Below, piece after piece: positions 52,245 through 61,669 of a stretch of DNA of 64,000 nt. The notes under the pieces were generated by a model. It ran no database searches and was not told the origin of the DNA. It was given only the letters and a program-made list of their open reading frames with translations. A program made the position numbers and the translations under genes. Source of the DNA: Alcaligenes parafaecalis (GTDB lineage Bacteria; Pseudomonadota; Gammaproteobacteria; Burkholderiales; Burkholderiaceae_B); the NCBI RefSeq assembly GCF_026344135.1, contig NZ_JAPKNA010000002.1:124001-188000 (forward strand). Reading direction: 5' to 3'. Each line of letters begins with the position of its first letter. The first letter of the stretch is position 1.

Positions 52245-53633
52245 CTAGTGAGGGCGGAAAGTCACGCGATCGGGTTCGGGTTTGAACGTACCCATGCGGC
52301 TCCATACCGGCATCAGCAGGAAGAAGGCCAGGTAGATCACCGTACCGATCTGGCTCAGCAAGTTAAACAAGTCGTTTGGAGCTTGCGTGCCCAGGTAACC
52401 CAGGATCAGGAAGTTGACCAGGAAAATCGCGTACAACACTTTGTGCCAGCTTGGACGGTAACGGATCGACTTCACAGGCGATTTGTCCAGCCAAGGCAGG
52501 AAGAACAGGATCACGACCGTACCACCCATGGCCACCACACCCCAGAACTTGGCGTCAATAACGCGCAGCAGCACGGCAACACCGATCAGGATAGCGGGGA
52601 CGGCCAGACGCCAGATACCGGGCAGCTTGCCTTTGATGAACAGCACCAGAGCGCCCAGGACGGAAGCACCGGCCAGAACCCAGGTAAAGTCGGCAGTGGT
52701 TGCACGCAGCATGGAGTAGAAAGGCGTGAAGTACCAGACTGGAGCAATGTGTGGAGGCGTCTTCAGAGCATCGGCAGGGCTGAAGTTGTTGAACTCCAGG
52801 AAGTAGCCGCCCATTTCAGGGGCAAAGAACACAATCGCAGCAAACACAATCAGGAAGCCAGCCACACCCAGGATGTCGTGCACCGAGTAGTAGGGGTGGA
52901 AGGGAATACCATCCAAAGGACGGCCTTTGGCGTCTTTGGGGCCTTCTTTGATTTCGATACCGTCGGGGTTGTTGGAACCCACTTCGTGCAAGGCGATCAG
53001 GTGAGCCACAACCAGACCCAGCAGGACCAGAGGCACAGCAATCACGTGCAGGGCAAAGAAGCGGTTCAGGGTGGCGTCGGACACCACGTAGTCACCACGG
53101 ATGAAAATAGCCAGGTCAGGACCAATGAAAGGAATGGCCGAGAACAGGTTAACAATCACCTGGGCGCCCCAGTAGGACATCTGGCCCCATGGCAGCAGGT
53201 AGCCCATGAAGGCTTCAGCCATCAGACAGAGGAAAATGGCAACGCCGAAGATCCAGACCAGTTCACGTGGCTTGCGGTAAGAACCGTAGAACAAGCCGCG
53301 CAGCATGTGCAGGTACACCACCACGAAGAACATGGAAGCGCCGGTGGAGTGCATGTAGCGGATGATCCAGCCACCGGGCACTTCACGCATGATGTATTCA
53401 ACCGACTCGAAAGCCAGTTTGGCATCGGGCTTGTAGTTCATGACCAGGAAAATACCTGTCACGATCTGAATAACCAGCACCAGCAGTGCCAGAGAGCCAA
53501 AGAAGTACCAGAAGTTGAAGTTCTTCGGCGCGTAATATTCTGACATGTGCTCTTTGTACATGGATGTCAGGGGGAAGCGCCTGTCAATCCATCCCAAGAG
53601 TCCTGTCGTTTCGACGGTTTTCTCGCCAGCCAT
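52245..53633 (-). CDS. petB: Cytochrome b of the bc1 complex
   Basis: Membrane subunit of 462 aa with two b-hemes and the quinol sites. Heme-ligand His pairs lie in RYMHSTGASMFFVVVYLHMLRG and NRFFALHVIAVPLVLLGLVVAHLIALHEVG. PEWYF-like APVWYFTPFY and the PWG motif (LPWGQMSYWGAQV) are present. It passes electrons and moves protons across the inner membrane. Confidence 0.97.
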   Translation of the reverse strand: MAGEKTVETTGLLGWIDRRFPLTSMYKEHMSEYYAPKNFNFWYFFGSLALLVLVIQIVTGIFLVMNYKPDAKLAFESVEYIMREVPGGWIIRYMHSTGASMFFVVVYLHMLRGLFYGSYRKPRELVWIFGVAIFLCLMAEAFMGYLLPWGQMSYWGAQVIVNLFSAIPFIGPDLAIFIRGDYVVSDATLNRFFALHVIAVPLVLLGLVVAHLIALHEVGSNNPDGIEIKEGPKDAKGRPLDGIPFHPYYSVHDILGVAGFLIVFAAIVFFAPEMGGYFLEFNNFSPADALKTPPHIAPVWYFTPFYSMLRATTADFTWVLAGASVLGALVLFIKGKLPGIWRLAVPAILIGVAVLLRVIDAKFWGVVAMGGTVVILFFLPWLDKSPVKSIRYRPSWHKVLYAIFLVNFLILGYLGTQAPNDLFNLLSQIGTVIYLAFFLLMPVWSRMGTFKPEPDRVTFRPH

Positions 53634-53683
53634 GAAACGGCTCCTTTATCTTTTTAAATAGTACGTATTGGGTTACAGCCGCC

Positions 53684-54328
53684 TTAGGCCTTGTTGTTTT
53701 CGTCTACGCCGATGGTAACCATCGTGCCGTCGGCCGAGAACTCGTAGGGCGGGATTTCCAGATTGTCTGGAGCAGGCTTGTTGCTGTAGACGCGACCGGC
53801 CAGGTCAAACGTGGAGCCGTGGCAGGGGCATAGAAAGCCGCCTTCCCAACCACCGGGCAGACCAGCGCCAGCGCCAGCGGCCAGATGCGGGGTAGGGGAG
53901 CAACCCAGGTGGGTGCAAATACCGATACAGATAAAGATTTCAGGGCGACGCGAACGGTATTCGTTCTTGGCGTACGCAGGGGTGTAACCAGGGCGATCCG
54001 ATTCAGGGTCGGCAAGCTGGCTGTCCAGTTTGGGCAGTGTGTCCAGTTGCTCTTGGGTGCGGTGCAGAATCCAGACGGGTTTCCCGCGCCATTCAACGGT
54101 GCGCATCTGACCGGGGGCGATACCAGAGATATCAACCTCTACGGGAGCGCCGGCCGCTTTTGCTTTCTCGGAAGGAGCAAAGGAGCTGACAAAGGGAACA
54201 GCTGTCGCCACACCAGCGACACCACCTAATGCACAGGCGGTGGCGACCCAGGTTCGGCGCGAAGGATCGGGCGGAAGGTTGAAATCAACCGCGCCTATGG
54301 CATCGGGCTGTGTCGTATTCTGACTCAT
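53684..54328 (-). CDS. petA: Rieske iron-sulfur subunit of the bc1 complex
   Basis: Subunit of 214 aa binding a 2Fe-2S cluster through CTHLGC and CPCHGS. The N-terminus has a twin-arginine signal (SRRTWVATACALGG), so export depends on the Tat system encoded at 57-59 kb. ATG 54328 with AAGGA upstream is chosen over a longer frame. First gene of petABC. Confidence 0.96.
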   Translation of the reverse strand: MSQNTTQPDAIGAVDFNLPPDPSRRTWVATACALGGVAGVATAVPFVSSFAPSEKAKAAGAPVEVDISGIAPGQMRTVEWRGKPVWILHRTQEQLDTLPKLDSQLADPESDRPGYTPAYAKNEYRSRRPEIFICIGICTHLGCSPTPHLAAGAGAGLPGGWEGGFLCPCHGSTFDLAGRVYSNKPAPDNLEIPPYEFSADGTMVTIGVDENNKA

Positions 54329-54454
54329 TCTAGTATCCTTATTCCTGCCCGACTCGGGCAATACCACAATTTACGGATTTGGGCCTGGGTATATTATTCA
54401 ACCGCACATTATACGCTGTACCCAGCGCAGCATAACTTGATCAAAGGTGAACAT

Positions 54455-54910
54455 ATGAACAAGGCTCGAGGTTTCCTTAACGAATTCCGGGAGTTCGCAG
54501 TCAAGGGCAATATGATGGACCTTGCGGTCGGTGTCATTATTGGCGCTGCTTTCGGCAAGATTATCGACTCGCTGGTTAAAGACATCGTCATGCCCGTCAT
54601 CAGTTTCATCCTGGGCGGCGAAGTGGATTTTACCAATCAGTTCACGGTCTTGCGTACCCCAGAGGGCTATACCGGCCCAGAAACCCTGGAGGCTCTGAAT
54701 TCGGCCGGCGCTGTTGTTTTGTCGTGGGGTAACTTCCTGACCATTTTGATCAACTTCATCTTGCTGGCCTTCGTTGTGTTTTGCATGGTCAAGATGATTA
54801 ACCGTATGCGTGCCACCGTGGCCAAGGCTGAGGCTGAACAAGCCGTACCCGAACCAACCCCTGAAGACGTGATCTTGCTGCGTGAAATCAGGGATTCGCT
54901 GAAAAAATAA
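54455..54910 (+). CDS. mscL: Large-conductance mechanosensitive channel
   Basis: Pressure-release channel of 151 aa opened by membrane tension in hypo-osmotic shock. Amphipathic start (MNKARGFLNEFREFAVKGN), first membrane helix with MMDLAVGVIIGAAFGKI, periplasmic loop, second helix and a charged C-terminal helix. ATG 54455 follows AAAGGTGA; a TTG six codons earlier is rejected. Confidence 0.97.
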   Translation: MNKARGFLNEFREFAVKGNMMDLAVGVIIGAAFGKIIDSLVKDIVMPVISFILGGEVDFTNQFTVLRTPEGYTGPETLEALNSAGAVVLSWGNFLTILINFILLAFVVFCMVKMINRMRATVAKAEAEQAVPEPTPEDVILLREIRDSLKK

Positions 54911-54933
54911 AAGCGTAACCGTATCAAAGCTTT

Positions 54934-54958
54934 AAGGTGCCTTTCGGCACCTTTTTGT
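54934..54958 (+). terminator. Terminator after mscL
   Basis: Stem AAGGTGCC/GGCACCTT with a TTTC loop followed by TTTTTG. Confidence 0.88.
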
Positions 54959-55091
54959 TTATGTAAACCCACCGGCAAGGTCAAGTTCGCCCGCGCCGGA
55001 TGCCTGATTTTAGCCTTTCATGGCCTGGGCTTGTCTAGCCTGTGCCGCTTTAAAGCTTGTGCAAAGTCATACGCGCCGGTTTTTGATGTCA

Positions 55092-55868
55092 TCAGATCGG
55101 GTTGTCCAGGTCGATGAACTCGACCTCGATCCCAAACTGGCGGGCAATTTCCTCACCCAGCGCCTTGGCACCATAGCGCTCAGTGGCGTGATGCCCGGCC
55201 GCCATGAAGGCAATATTGTTTTCCTGCGCGCTGTGGAATGTTTGCTCCGAGGCCTCGCCGCTGATGTAAAGATCGGCTTGGGCGGCGATGGCGGCATCAA
55301 TAAAGCCCTGTGCCCCTCCTGTGCACCAGGCTATTCGGTGAATTTTCCGTTGTAAATCGCCAACAATCAGCGGTTTGCGTTGTAAATTATTGCAAACTGT
55401 CAGGCCGAATGTTTCCAGCGAGACGGGGGCTGGCAGTTCGCCTAGCCAAACCAGTCCATCCGGACCACAGGTTTGTGCTTGGCCGTTTGCATCGCGCAGC
55501 ACTTCAATGCCTAGCTGTCGAGCCAACTGGGCGTTGTTGCCCAACTCGGGGTGGGCGTCCAGGGGCAAGTGATAGCCCAAGAGGTTAAGCTGATGCGACA
55601 GGACGCGTTCGATACGAGTTTTTCGGGTGCCAACAATGCACGGGTTTTCGTTTTTCCAGAACCAGCCGTGGTGCACCAAAATTGCGTCCGCCTGGCGGGC
55701 AATAGCGGCATCAATCAGTGCCAGCGAGGCCGTCACACCGGTGACGAGTTTGCCAATATACGGCTTGCCTTCGACCTGGAGCCCATTGGGACAGTAGTCC
55801 TTGAAACGGGCGATATCCAAGGTGCTATTGAGCCAGTTGGCCAGTTCGGTCGTTGAAACCTGAGTCAT
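55092..55868 (-). CDS. Nif3-like dinuclear metal-centre protein
   Basis: NIF3/YbgI-family protein of 258 aa. It has YCPNGLQVEGKP, ILVHHGWFW (metal His pair), LDAHPELGNN and AAGHHATERYGA, the conserved metal ligands. The family forms toroidal hexamers; a GTP cyclohydrolase role is suggested in annotation but the function is not settled. It is divergent from the serine protease gene by 25 bases. Confidence 0.93.
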   Translation of the reverse strand: MTQVSTTELANWLNSTLDIARFKDYCPNGLQVEGKPYIGKLVTGVTASLALIDAAIARQADAILVHHGWFWKNENPCIVGTRKTRIERVLSHQLNLLGYHLPLDAHPELGNNAQLARQLGIEVLRDANGQAQTCGPDGLVWLGELPAPVSLETFGLTVCNNLQRKPLIVGDLQRKIHRIAWCTGGAQGFIDAAIAAQADLYISGEASEQTFHSAQENNIAFMAAGHHATERYGAKALGEEIARQFGIEVEFIDLDNPI

Positions 55869-55893
55869 GGAAATCCTTATCTGAAAGAGTGCT

Positions 55894-57060
55894 ATGCGTC
55901 GATTGTGGCTAGTGTTTGCTCAAGCGGTGACGATCTGTCTGGCGGGCTTTTTTATTGTGGTGACGTTGCGACCGCAGTGGGTGGGAGCACCCCAGGCACC
56001 CGTTCGCTCTACGAATACCGTGGTCTTGCCTGCGCCGGTTCCTTCTTTGTTGACACCTGTCGCGCAGGAAGGCCCGCTGTCCTATGCCTCGGCCGTCACC
56101 AGTGCCGCGCCTGCTGTCGTTAATGTGTACACCAGCAAGCATTTGGAAGGCAATTCGCCCTTGCTGGAAGACCCGGACCTGCAACGCCTGTTTCGTGAAC
56201 TGCCTGATCTGATGGGGCGTCGTTCCACGATCAACCTGGGTTCGGGCGTGATCGTACACGAACAGGGCTATATCCTGACCAATTACCACGTCATCGAAGC
56301 GGCCGACGCGATTGAGGTTGCTTTGTCGGATGGACGTCAGGCCAAGGCGAGTTTGATTGGTACGGATCCCGAAAGTGATTTGGCCGTGCTTAAGGTGAAT
56401 TTGCCCAAGCTGGCCGTGATTCAGACCCAGGCGCAGGATCAAGTGCGGGTGGGAGATGTGGTGCTGGCTATTGGGAATCCCTTTGGGGTGGGGCAGACCA
56501 CCACGATGGGTATTGTGTCCGGCCTGGGACGTAATCGCCTGGGCATCAATATCTACGAGAACTTCATCCAGACGGATGCGGCCATTAATCCTGGCAATTC
56601 CGGTGGCGCTTTGGTGGATGCCATTGGCCGTCTGGTCGGGATCAATACGGCTATTTATTCCGAGACAGGCGGGTCTTTGGGTATCGGTTTTGCCATTCCT
56701 GCAGCAACAGCGCTGGCCATCATGGACGAAATTATCCGTAATGGCGAAGTGACGCGTGGCTGGCTGGGACTGGAGCCTCAGGACATTACCCCGGATTTGA
56801 TCAAGTCCTTCAAGCTGAAAAGTGATGCCGGGGTGATTATTGCCAGTGTGCAGCGTCACGGCCCGGCAGCGGAGGCGCATTTGCTCGTCGGGGATATTGT
56901 TTTGCGATTGAATGGTCAGCAGGTCGCTGATTCGATTGGGCTGCTCAATCAGATTGGCCCGGTGCAACCGGGGCAAACGGTGACTTTGAGTGTGCTGCGC
57001 GACGGCAAGGAACTGGATGTAGCCGTCAAGGTCGGTGTGCGGCCTCAGGTGCGCAAGTAA
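55894..57060 (+). CDS. Membrane-anchored DegS/DegQ-type serine protease
   Basis: Trypsin-like protease of 388 aa with one N-terminal membrane anchor, catalytic triad His (NYHVI), Asp (ESDLAVL), Ser (GNSGGAL), and a single C-terminal PDZ domain. One PDZ and an anchor match DegS; in E. coli this cleaves RseA under envelope stress. A periplasmic quality-control role is equally consistent. It faces away from the Nif3-like gene. Confidence 0.9.
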   Translation: MRRLWLVFAQAVTICLAGFFIVVTLRPQWVGAPQAPVRSTNTVVLPAPVPSLLTPVAQEGPLSYASAVTSAAPAVVNVYTSKHLEGNSPLLEDPDLQRLFRELPDLMGRRSTINLGSGVIVHEQGYILTNYHVIEAADAIEVALSDGRQAKASLIGTDPESDLAVLKVNLPKLAVIQTQAQDQVRVGDVVLAIGNPFGVGQTTTMGIVSGLGRNRLGINIYENFIQTDAAINPGNSGGALVDAIGRLVGINTAIYSETGGSLGIGFAIPAATALAIMDEIIRNGEVTRGWLGLEPQDITPDLIKSFKLKSDAGVIIASVQRHGPAAEAHLLVGDIVLRLNGQQVADSIGLLNQIGPVQPGQTVTLSVLRDGKELDVAVKVGVRPQVRK

Positions 57061-57228
57061 AAGGAAAGCCCTCCCTCTGCCTATGCGGGATGATTCGGGA
57101 GGCTGGGGAGGCGCTGGTGGCATTCAGGGCAATGCGTCTCACCTATGGGCTGTTCGCTATGCGGTGATTTGCATTTGGCTACGCTGTCTTGCAGATCGTA
57201 GTGGCGCACAAGCGCTGCAGGGTATTCA

Positions 57229-57285
57229 TAAAAAATGGCTCTCTTGCCTGGCTCCGTAAGGAGCGGCGTAGAGAGCCATTTTTAT
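57229..57285. terminator. Bidirectional terminator between degS-like gene and tatC
   Basis: Stem AAAAATGGCTCTC/GAGAGCCATTTTT enclosing an inner GCTCC-GTAA-GGAGC hairpin. A- and T-runs on both sides suit both convergent transcripts. The 170 bases before it (57061-57228) show no gene. Confidence 0.85.
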
Positions 57286-57333
57286 GGTCTGTATGTTCGT
57301 GGCCTATCCGGCCCGGGTTTTATGCAGGACGGC

Positions 57334-58101
57334 TTACAGATCCAGCTCGCGGCCTTCGCTGGCTTCCGCTTCCCGCTTCTTGATCAGGCTGGCGGCCAGA
57401 ATACCTATCTCGTAGAGCAGGCAGAGCGGCGCAGCCAACAGAATCTGGCTGACGACATCGGGTGGCGTCACAATCGCGGCAATCACAAATGCGCCCACAA
57501 TTACATAGCCACGGATTTCACGCAGCTTGGCAACGGTGACGACCCCTGTTTTCACCAGCAAGATGACGGCAATAGGCACTTCAAAGGTAATGCCAAAGGC
57601 CAGGAACATGGTCATGACAAAGCCCAGATAGGCTTCAATGTCTGGTGCAGGCGTAATCGATTGCGGAGCAAACGAAGCGATGAAGTGAAAGACGGTGCGA
57701 AACACGACGAAATAACAGAAGGCCATACCAGCGATGAACAGCAAGGTGCTGGTCATGATCAGCGGCAAAGCCAGTTTCTTTTCGTGGTTGTACAGTCCGG
57801 GAGCAATAAAGGCCCAGGCTTGGTAAAGCACCACGGGCAAGGCCAGCACGAAAGCGGCCATCAGCGTGACTTTGACTGGCACCATGAAGGGGGTGATCAC
57901 CCCGGTGGCGATCATGCGTGTACCTTCGGGCAGGGAGCTCATCATGGGCTGTGCCAGCACATCGTAAATGGCGGAAGCACCCGGATAGGTAAACAGCACG
58001 ATAAAAATCCCCACCACAGCAATCACGGCACGCAACAAGCGTGTGCGTAGCTCGATCAGGTGGGAGATAAAGGTATCTTCTTGAGGCGCGTCGGTGCTCA
58101 T
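57334..58101 (-). CDS. tatC: Twin-arginine translocase subunit TatC
   Basis: Membrane subunit of 255 aa with six predicted segments that recognises twin-arginine signals and forms the receptor with TatB. It opens with FISHLIELRTRLLRA and has FYPGASAIYD-like FTYPGAS, PFMVPVKVT and FALPVVLYQAWAFIAPGLY. Its ATG overlaps the tatB stop (ATGA). The Rieske protein in this window is a likely substrate. Confidence 0.96.
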   Translation of the reverse strand: MSTDAPQEDTFISHLIELRTRLLRAVIAVVGIFIVLFTYPGASAIYDVLAQPMMSSLPEGTRMIATGVITPFMVPVKVTLMAAFVLALPVVLYQAWAFIAPGLYNHEKKLALPLIMTSTLLFIAGMAFCYFVVFRTVFHFIASFAPQSITPAPDIEAYLGFVMTMFLAFGITFEVPIAVILLVKTGVVTVAKLREIRGYVIVGAFVIAAIVTPPDVVSQILLAAPLCLLYEIGILAASLIKKREAEASEGRELDL

Positions 58102-58589
58102 GCCGTAGGTCCTTTAGGGGTAGAGGCGGGAGCATCCGTAGGACGGGGAGCGTCGTCACTGGCTGGCGCACTGGGCGCTGGCTGGGCGGCTGCATCCTGG
58201 GTAGCAGGTTCTGCAAGCGGTTCGCTGGCGGGCGCATCGGGCTGCACAGCGGCTTTGTCGGTGGTATCCGAAAAGACTTTGCGTGCAGATTCCGACGCGT
58301 TTTGCAGGGTATCGCGGGCTTCTGTCAGAGGCTGGCTGATGCTTTTGCCCGTGTCCTCGACCGAACTGCGCACCGAGCGCGCAGCGTCCTCCATCTGGTC
58401 TTTGAGCTTGTTCACCTCATCCAGATTGATTTCGCGTTGTATATCGGTCTTGACCTCGTTCACGTAGCGCTGCGCGCGGCCAAGCAAATGGCCGACAGTG
58501 CGCGCTACTTTAGGAAGACGTTCAGGACCGATGACGATCAGGGCAACCACTCCAATCAGGAGCAGTTCACTAAAGCTGACATCAAACAT
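58098..58589 (-). CDS. tatB: Twin-arginine translocase subunit TatB
   Basis: Protein of 163 aa with one N-terminal membrane helix (FDVSFSELLLIGVVALIVIGPERLPKVART), an amphipathic helix and a long Ala/Pro/Asp-rich tail typical of TatB. Forms the signal-binding core with TatC. Confidence 0.94.
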   Translation of the reverse strand: MFDVSFSELLLIGVVALIVIGPERLPKVARTVGHLLGRAQRYVNEVKTDIQREINLDEVNKLKDQMEDAARSVRSSVEDTGKSISQPLTEARDTLQNASESARKVFSDTTDKAAVQPDAPASEPLAEPATQDAAAQPAPSAPASDDAPRPTDAPASTPKGPTA

Positions 58590-58611
58590 TCAGACTCACA
58601 CAAGAAGGGGA

Positions 58612-58845
58612 TCAGGCGCGATCGGATTTTTCCTTGGCCTGCACGTCGATCGTTTGGGGATCGGCAGCGCGCTGGCTGACGGATTCGGGTGTTTTGTCTT
58701 CTTCACCCACGTCTTTCATGCCTTCTTTAAAGCCTTTGACTGCACCGCCCAGATCCGAGCCGATGTTACGCAGTTTTTTGGTGCCGAAAACCAGGGCAAC
58801 GATGACCAGAACGATCAGCCAGTGCCAAATGCTAAAGCTACCCAT
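58612..58845 (-). CDS. tatA: Twin-arginine translocase subunit TatA
   Basis: Pore-forming subunit of 77 aa: short membrane helix WHWLIVLVIVALVFG, hinge, amphipathic KKLRNIGSDLGGAVKGFKEG helix, acidic tail. First gene of tatABC, close behind hinT on the same strand. Confidence 0.95.
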   Translation of the reverse strand: MGSFSIWHWLIVLVIVALVFGTKKLRNIGSDLGGAVKGFKEGMKDVGEEDKTPESVSQRAADPQTIDVQAKEKSDRA

Positions 58846-58857
58846 AATGTATCTCCC

Positions 58858-59226
58858 TTAAGCAGCCATGGCTGCGCGTTGTTGCCATGGGCGCTCACCG
58901 CCCAAGATGTGCATGTGTAAATGGTTGATTTCCTGCCCGCCATCCAAACCGTTGTTGATGACAATGCGGAAACCGCCTTCTGGGCCGGGGCGACAACCAG
59001 CCTTTGCGGCCAGGGAAGGTGCCAAAGCCATCATTTTACCCAACCATTCGCTATCCTGACCCGATACGTCCTGCATGGAGACGACGTGTTTCTTGGGGAT
59101 GACCAGGATATGGATTGGTGCGGCTGGGTTGATGTCGTGAAACGCCAGAAAGTCCTCGTCCTCGTATACTTTTTTGGACGGGATCTGATCAGCAGCAATT
59201 TTACAAAACAGACAGTTCTCGCTCAT
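58858..59226 (-). CDS. hinT: HIT-family nucleotide hydrolase HinT
   Basis: Histidine-triad hydrolase of 122 aa with HLHMHILGG at the active site and CLFCKIAADQIPSK at the start (zinc-type Cys pair). HinT removes AMP from phosphoramidates. It lies between hisE and tatA, as in many Burkholderiales. Confidence 0.95.
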   Translation of the reverse strand: MSENCLFCKIAADQIPSKKVYEDEDFLAFHDINPAAPIHILVIPKKHVVSMQDVSGQDSEWLGKMMALAPSLAAKAGCRPGPEGGFRIVINNGLDGGQEINHLHMHILGGERPWQQRAAMAA

Positions 59227-59243
59227 AGCAACCTCGGTAGCGA

Positions 59244-59264
59244 GGCACTCGCCTGGCGAGTGCC
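59244..59264. other. Perfect hairpin between hisE and hinT
   Basis: Arms GGCACTCGC and GCGAGTGCC, perfect 9-bp pairing with a 3-base loop and no T-run after it. Probably an mRNA processing or partial attenuation structure within the his-hinT-tat transcript. Confidence 0.5.
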
Positions 59265-59309
59265 GAAAATCTAGGTATTAGGACAGTGTAGCGCGACTAG
59301 ATGACAGGA

Positions 59310-59663
59310 TTACACTTGATCCTTAGGCCGCGAAGCTTTTTCTTCCAGTCCTGATGTACCTTCACGGCGCAGCAGTTCTGTCAGCACATCACGCGGCTCC
59401 AAACCGTAATAAGTCAGGGCCACCAGACTATGGAACCACAGATCAGCGGTTTCGTAGACAATGCGCTCGCGCTCTTCATCTTTGGCCGCCATGACCAGCT
59501 CGGTCGCTTCTTCGCCAATCTTCTTCAAAAAGGCATCCGGGCCTTTGGCCAGCAGCTTGGCCGCGTAGGACGAGGATGGGTCCCCGCCTTGAGCAGGCAA
59601 ACGGGACTTCAGCGTACGGCCAAGGTGATCCAGGATGGTGTCGATGGTAGGTTGTTCGCTCAT
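59310..59663 (-). CDS. hisE: Phosphoribosyl-ATP pyrophosphatase
   Basis: Histidine-pathway enzyme of 117 aa, second step, MazG-like helical fold (IGEEATELVMAAKD, VYETADLWFHSLVALTYYG). Its ATG overlaps the hisI stop (ATGA). Here separate from HisI, not fused. Confidence 0.95.
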   Translation of the reverse strand: MSEQPTIDTILDHLGRTLKSRLPAQGGDPSSSYAAKLLAKGPDAFLKKIGEEATELVMAAKDEERERIVYETADLWFHSLVALTYYGLEPRDVLTELLRREGTSGLEEKASRPKDQV

Positions 59664-60064
59664 CGGTAAATATGCTCCGGGTCTTTCAGGACGGGGTCAA
59701 CTGTGACCCACTGTGCCTCATCGCTTTGGCCTTGTAGCTGGCGAAAGAAGCAGCTTTCACGCCCCGTATGGCAAGCGATCTGGCCAACCTGCTCCACGCT
59801 GAGCAAAATAACGTCACCGTCGCAATCCAGGCGCAAATCGCTGACATGTTGTACGTGGCCGGACTCCTCGCCCTTGCGCCACAGGCGCTTGCGGGAACGC
59901 GACCAGTACACGGCGCGGCCGGTGCTGACGGTCTCTTGCAGGGATTCCTGGTTCATCCAGGCCACCATCAAGATTTTGCCCGTGGCCTGATCCTGCGCAA
60001 TCGCAGGAATCAAACCCTGTTCATCAAAGCGGATTTCAGCCAGCCAAGCCGGTAAGTCAGCCAT
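59660..60064 (-). CDS. hisI: Phosphoribosyl-AMP cyclohydrolase
   Basis: Third-step enzyme of 134 aa. Metal-binding Cys and Asp are in LRLDCDGDVILLSVEQVGQIACHTGRESCF. Start overlaps the hisF stop (TAATG). Confidence 0.96.
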   Translation of the reverse strand: MADLPAWLAEIRFDEQGLIPAIAQDQATGKILMVAWMNQESLQETVSTGRAVYWSRSRKRLWRKGEESGHVQHVSDLRLDCDGDVILLSVEQVGQIACHTGRESCFFRQLQGQSDEAQWVTVDPVLKDPEHIYR

Positions 60065-60855
60065 TAGCGTCGCACCTGAATACCTTGCGCAGCCATGAAA
60101 TCCTTGGCTTCAGCAATAGTGTGTTGACCATAGTGGAAAATGCTGGCGGCCAGTACGGCGCTGGCACCACCTTGGATGACGCCATCGGCCAGGTCTTGCA
60201 GCCCGCCCACACCGCCAGAGGCGATGACGGGAACGGAGACGGCATCAGACACAGCACGGGTCAGTTCCAGATCAAAGCCGGATTTGGTGCCGTCGCGGTC
60301 CATGCTGGTCAAGAGCAGCTCACCTGCGCCGTATTCGGCCATGCGAGCAGCCCACTCAACCACATCCAGGCCGGTTGCGCGGCGACCACCGTGGGTAAAG
60401 ACTTCCCAGCGGGGGGCTTCGTTCTCGGCGCTGACACGGCGGGCATCAATGGCCACGACCATGCACTGTTTGCCGTGATGGTCGCTGGCGGCACGCACCA
60501 GGTCAGGATTGCTGATGGCGGCGCTGTTGATGGACACTTTGTCCGCACCGGCATTGAGCAGGCGCTGGATGTCGGCCACTTCGCGCACACCACCACCCAC
60601 CGTCAGGGGGATGAAAATCTGGCTGGCCACCTGTTCGATGATGGGCAAAATCAGATCGCGGTTGTCCGAGGTGGCGGTAATGTCCAGGAATGTGAGTTCG
60701 TCAGCGCCCTGGTCGTTGTATTTGCGGGCGATCTCAACCGGGTCTCCGGCATCGACCAGGCCCACAAAGTTGATGCCTTTAACGACACGACCGGCGGTGA
60801 CATCCAGACAAGGAATGATGCGGCAGGCTAATTCGCTTGTGACGTCCTGGCTCAT
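60064..60855 (-). CDS. hisF: Imidazole glycerol phosphate synthase subunit HisF
   Basis: TIM-barrel cyclase subunit of 263 aa that, with HisH, makes imidazole glycerol phosphate and AICAR. Catalytic Asp residues are in IIPCLDVTAGRVVKG and MVVAIDARR. ATG overlaps the hisA stop (ATGA). Confidence 0.97.
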   Translation of the reverse strand: MSQDVTSELACRIIPCLDVTAGRVVKGINFVGLVDAGDPVEIARKYNDQGADELTFLDITATSDNRDLILPIIEQVASQIFIPLTVGGGVREVADIQRLLNAGADKVSINSAAISNPDLVRAASDHHGKQCMVVAIDARRVSAENEAPRWEVFTHGGRRATGLDVVEWAARMAEYGAGELLLTSMDRDGTKSGFDLELTRAVSDAVSVPVIASGGVGGLQDLADGVIQGGASAVLAASIFHYGQHTIAEAKDFMAAQGIQVRR

Positions 60856-61592
60856 GCCTGGTACTCGTCAGCAAAGGTTTGTGCCTCGGCAAAATTCAGG
60901 GTGCCTTCGTAGATGCTGCGGCCCAGAATGACACCCTCAACCCCTTCGTGCTCGACGGCACACAGGTCTTCGATGTCTTTCAGGTTGGTCACGCCGCCAG
61001 AGGCAATAACCGGGATCTTCACGTGCTGGGACAGCTTGACGGTGGCTTCAATATTGACGCCTGTCAGCATGCCATCACGGCCGATGTCGGTGTAGATAAT
61101 GGATTCGCAGCCGTAGTCTTCAAACTTCTTGGCCAGATCCAGCACGTCGTGGCGCGTCAGCTTGCTCCAGCCGTCGGTGGCGATTTTGCCATCACGAGCA
61201 TCCAGGCCAACAATGATGCTGCCTGGGAAAGCGCTGCAGGCGTCTTGCAAAAAGCCGGGGCTTTTGACAGCGGCGGTGCCAATGATGACATAGCTCATGC
61301 CAGCATCCAGATAGCGCTCGATGGTATCCAGGTCGCGAATACCACCGCCGATCTGGACGGGAATTTCACCGTCAATGGCAGCAATAATGGATTTGATGGC
61401 TTCGCCGTTTTTGGGCTTGCCCGCGAAGGCGCCGTTCAGGTCCACCAGATGCAGGCGACGGGCCCCTTGCTCTAGCCACTGTGTTGCTATTTTGGCCGGA
61501 TCATCCGAGAAAATAGTGGCGTCATCCAGGTCACCCTGGCGTAGGCGCACACAACGCCCGTCTTTAAGGTCGATGGCGGGAATCAAAAGCAT
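60852..61592 (-). CDS. hisA: Phosphoribosylformimino-AICAR-phosphate isomerase HisA
   Basis: TIM-barrel isomerase of 246 aa. Catalytic Asp residues are in LIPAIDLKDGRCVRL and YTDIGRDGML. Product feeds HisF/HisH. 77 bases separate it from hisH. Confidence 0.97.
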   Translation of the reverse strand: MLLIPAIDLKDGRCVRLRQGDLDDATIFSDDPAKIATQWLEQGARRLHLVDLNGAFAGKPKNGEAIKSIIAAIDGEIPVQIGGGIRDLDTIERYLDAGMSYVIIGTAAVKSPGFLQDACSAFPGSIIVGLDARDGKIATDGWSKLTRHDVLDLAKKFEDYGCESIIYTDIGRDGMLTGVNIEATVKLSQHVKIPVIASGGVTNLKDIEDLCAVEHEGVEGVILGRSIYEGTLNFAEAQTFADEYQA

Positions 61593-61669
61593 GGTCTTTA
61601 GCCGTAAAAAACGTAAGAAATACTGGGTCGGAAAAAGTCAGAAAAACGCTGGGGAGGCTTATTGAAAAA

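Noticed and set aside
52173..53543. 456-codon plus-strand open frame
   Set aside because: Opposite petB/petC; His/Gln/Glu-rich low-complexity product typical of antisense reading.
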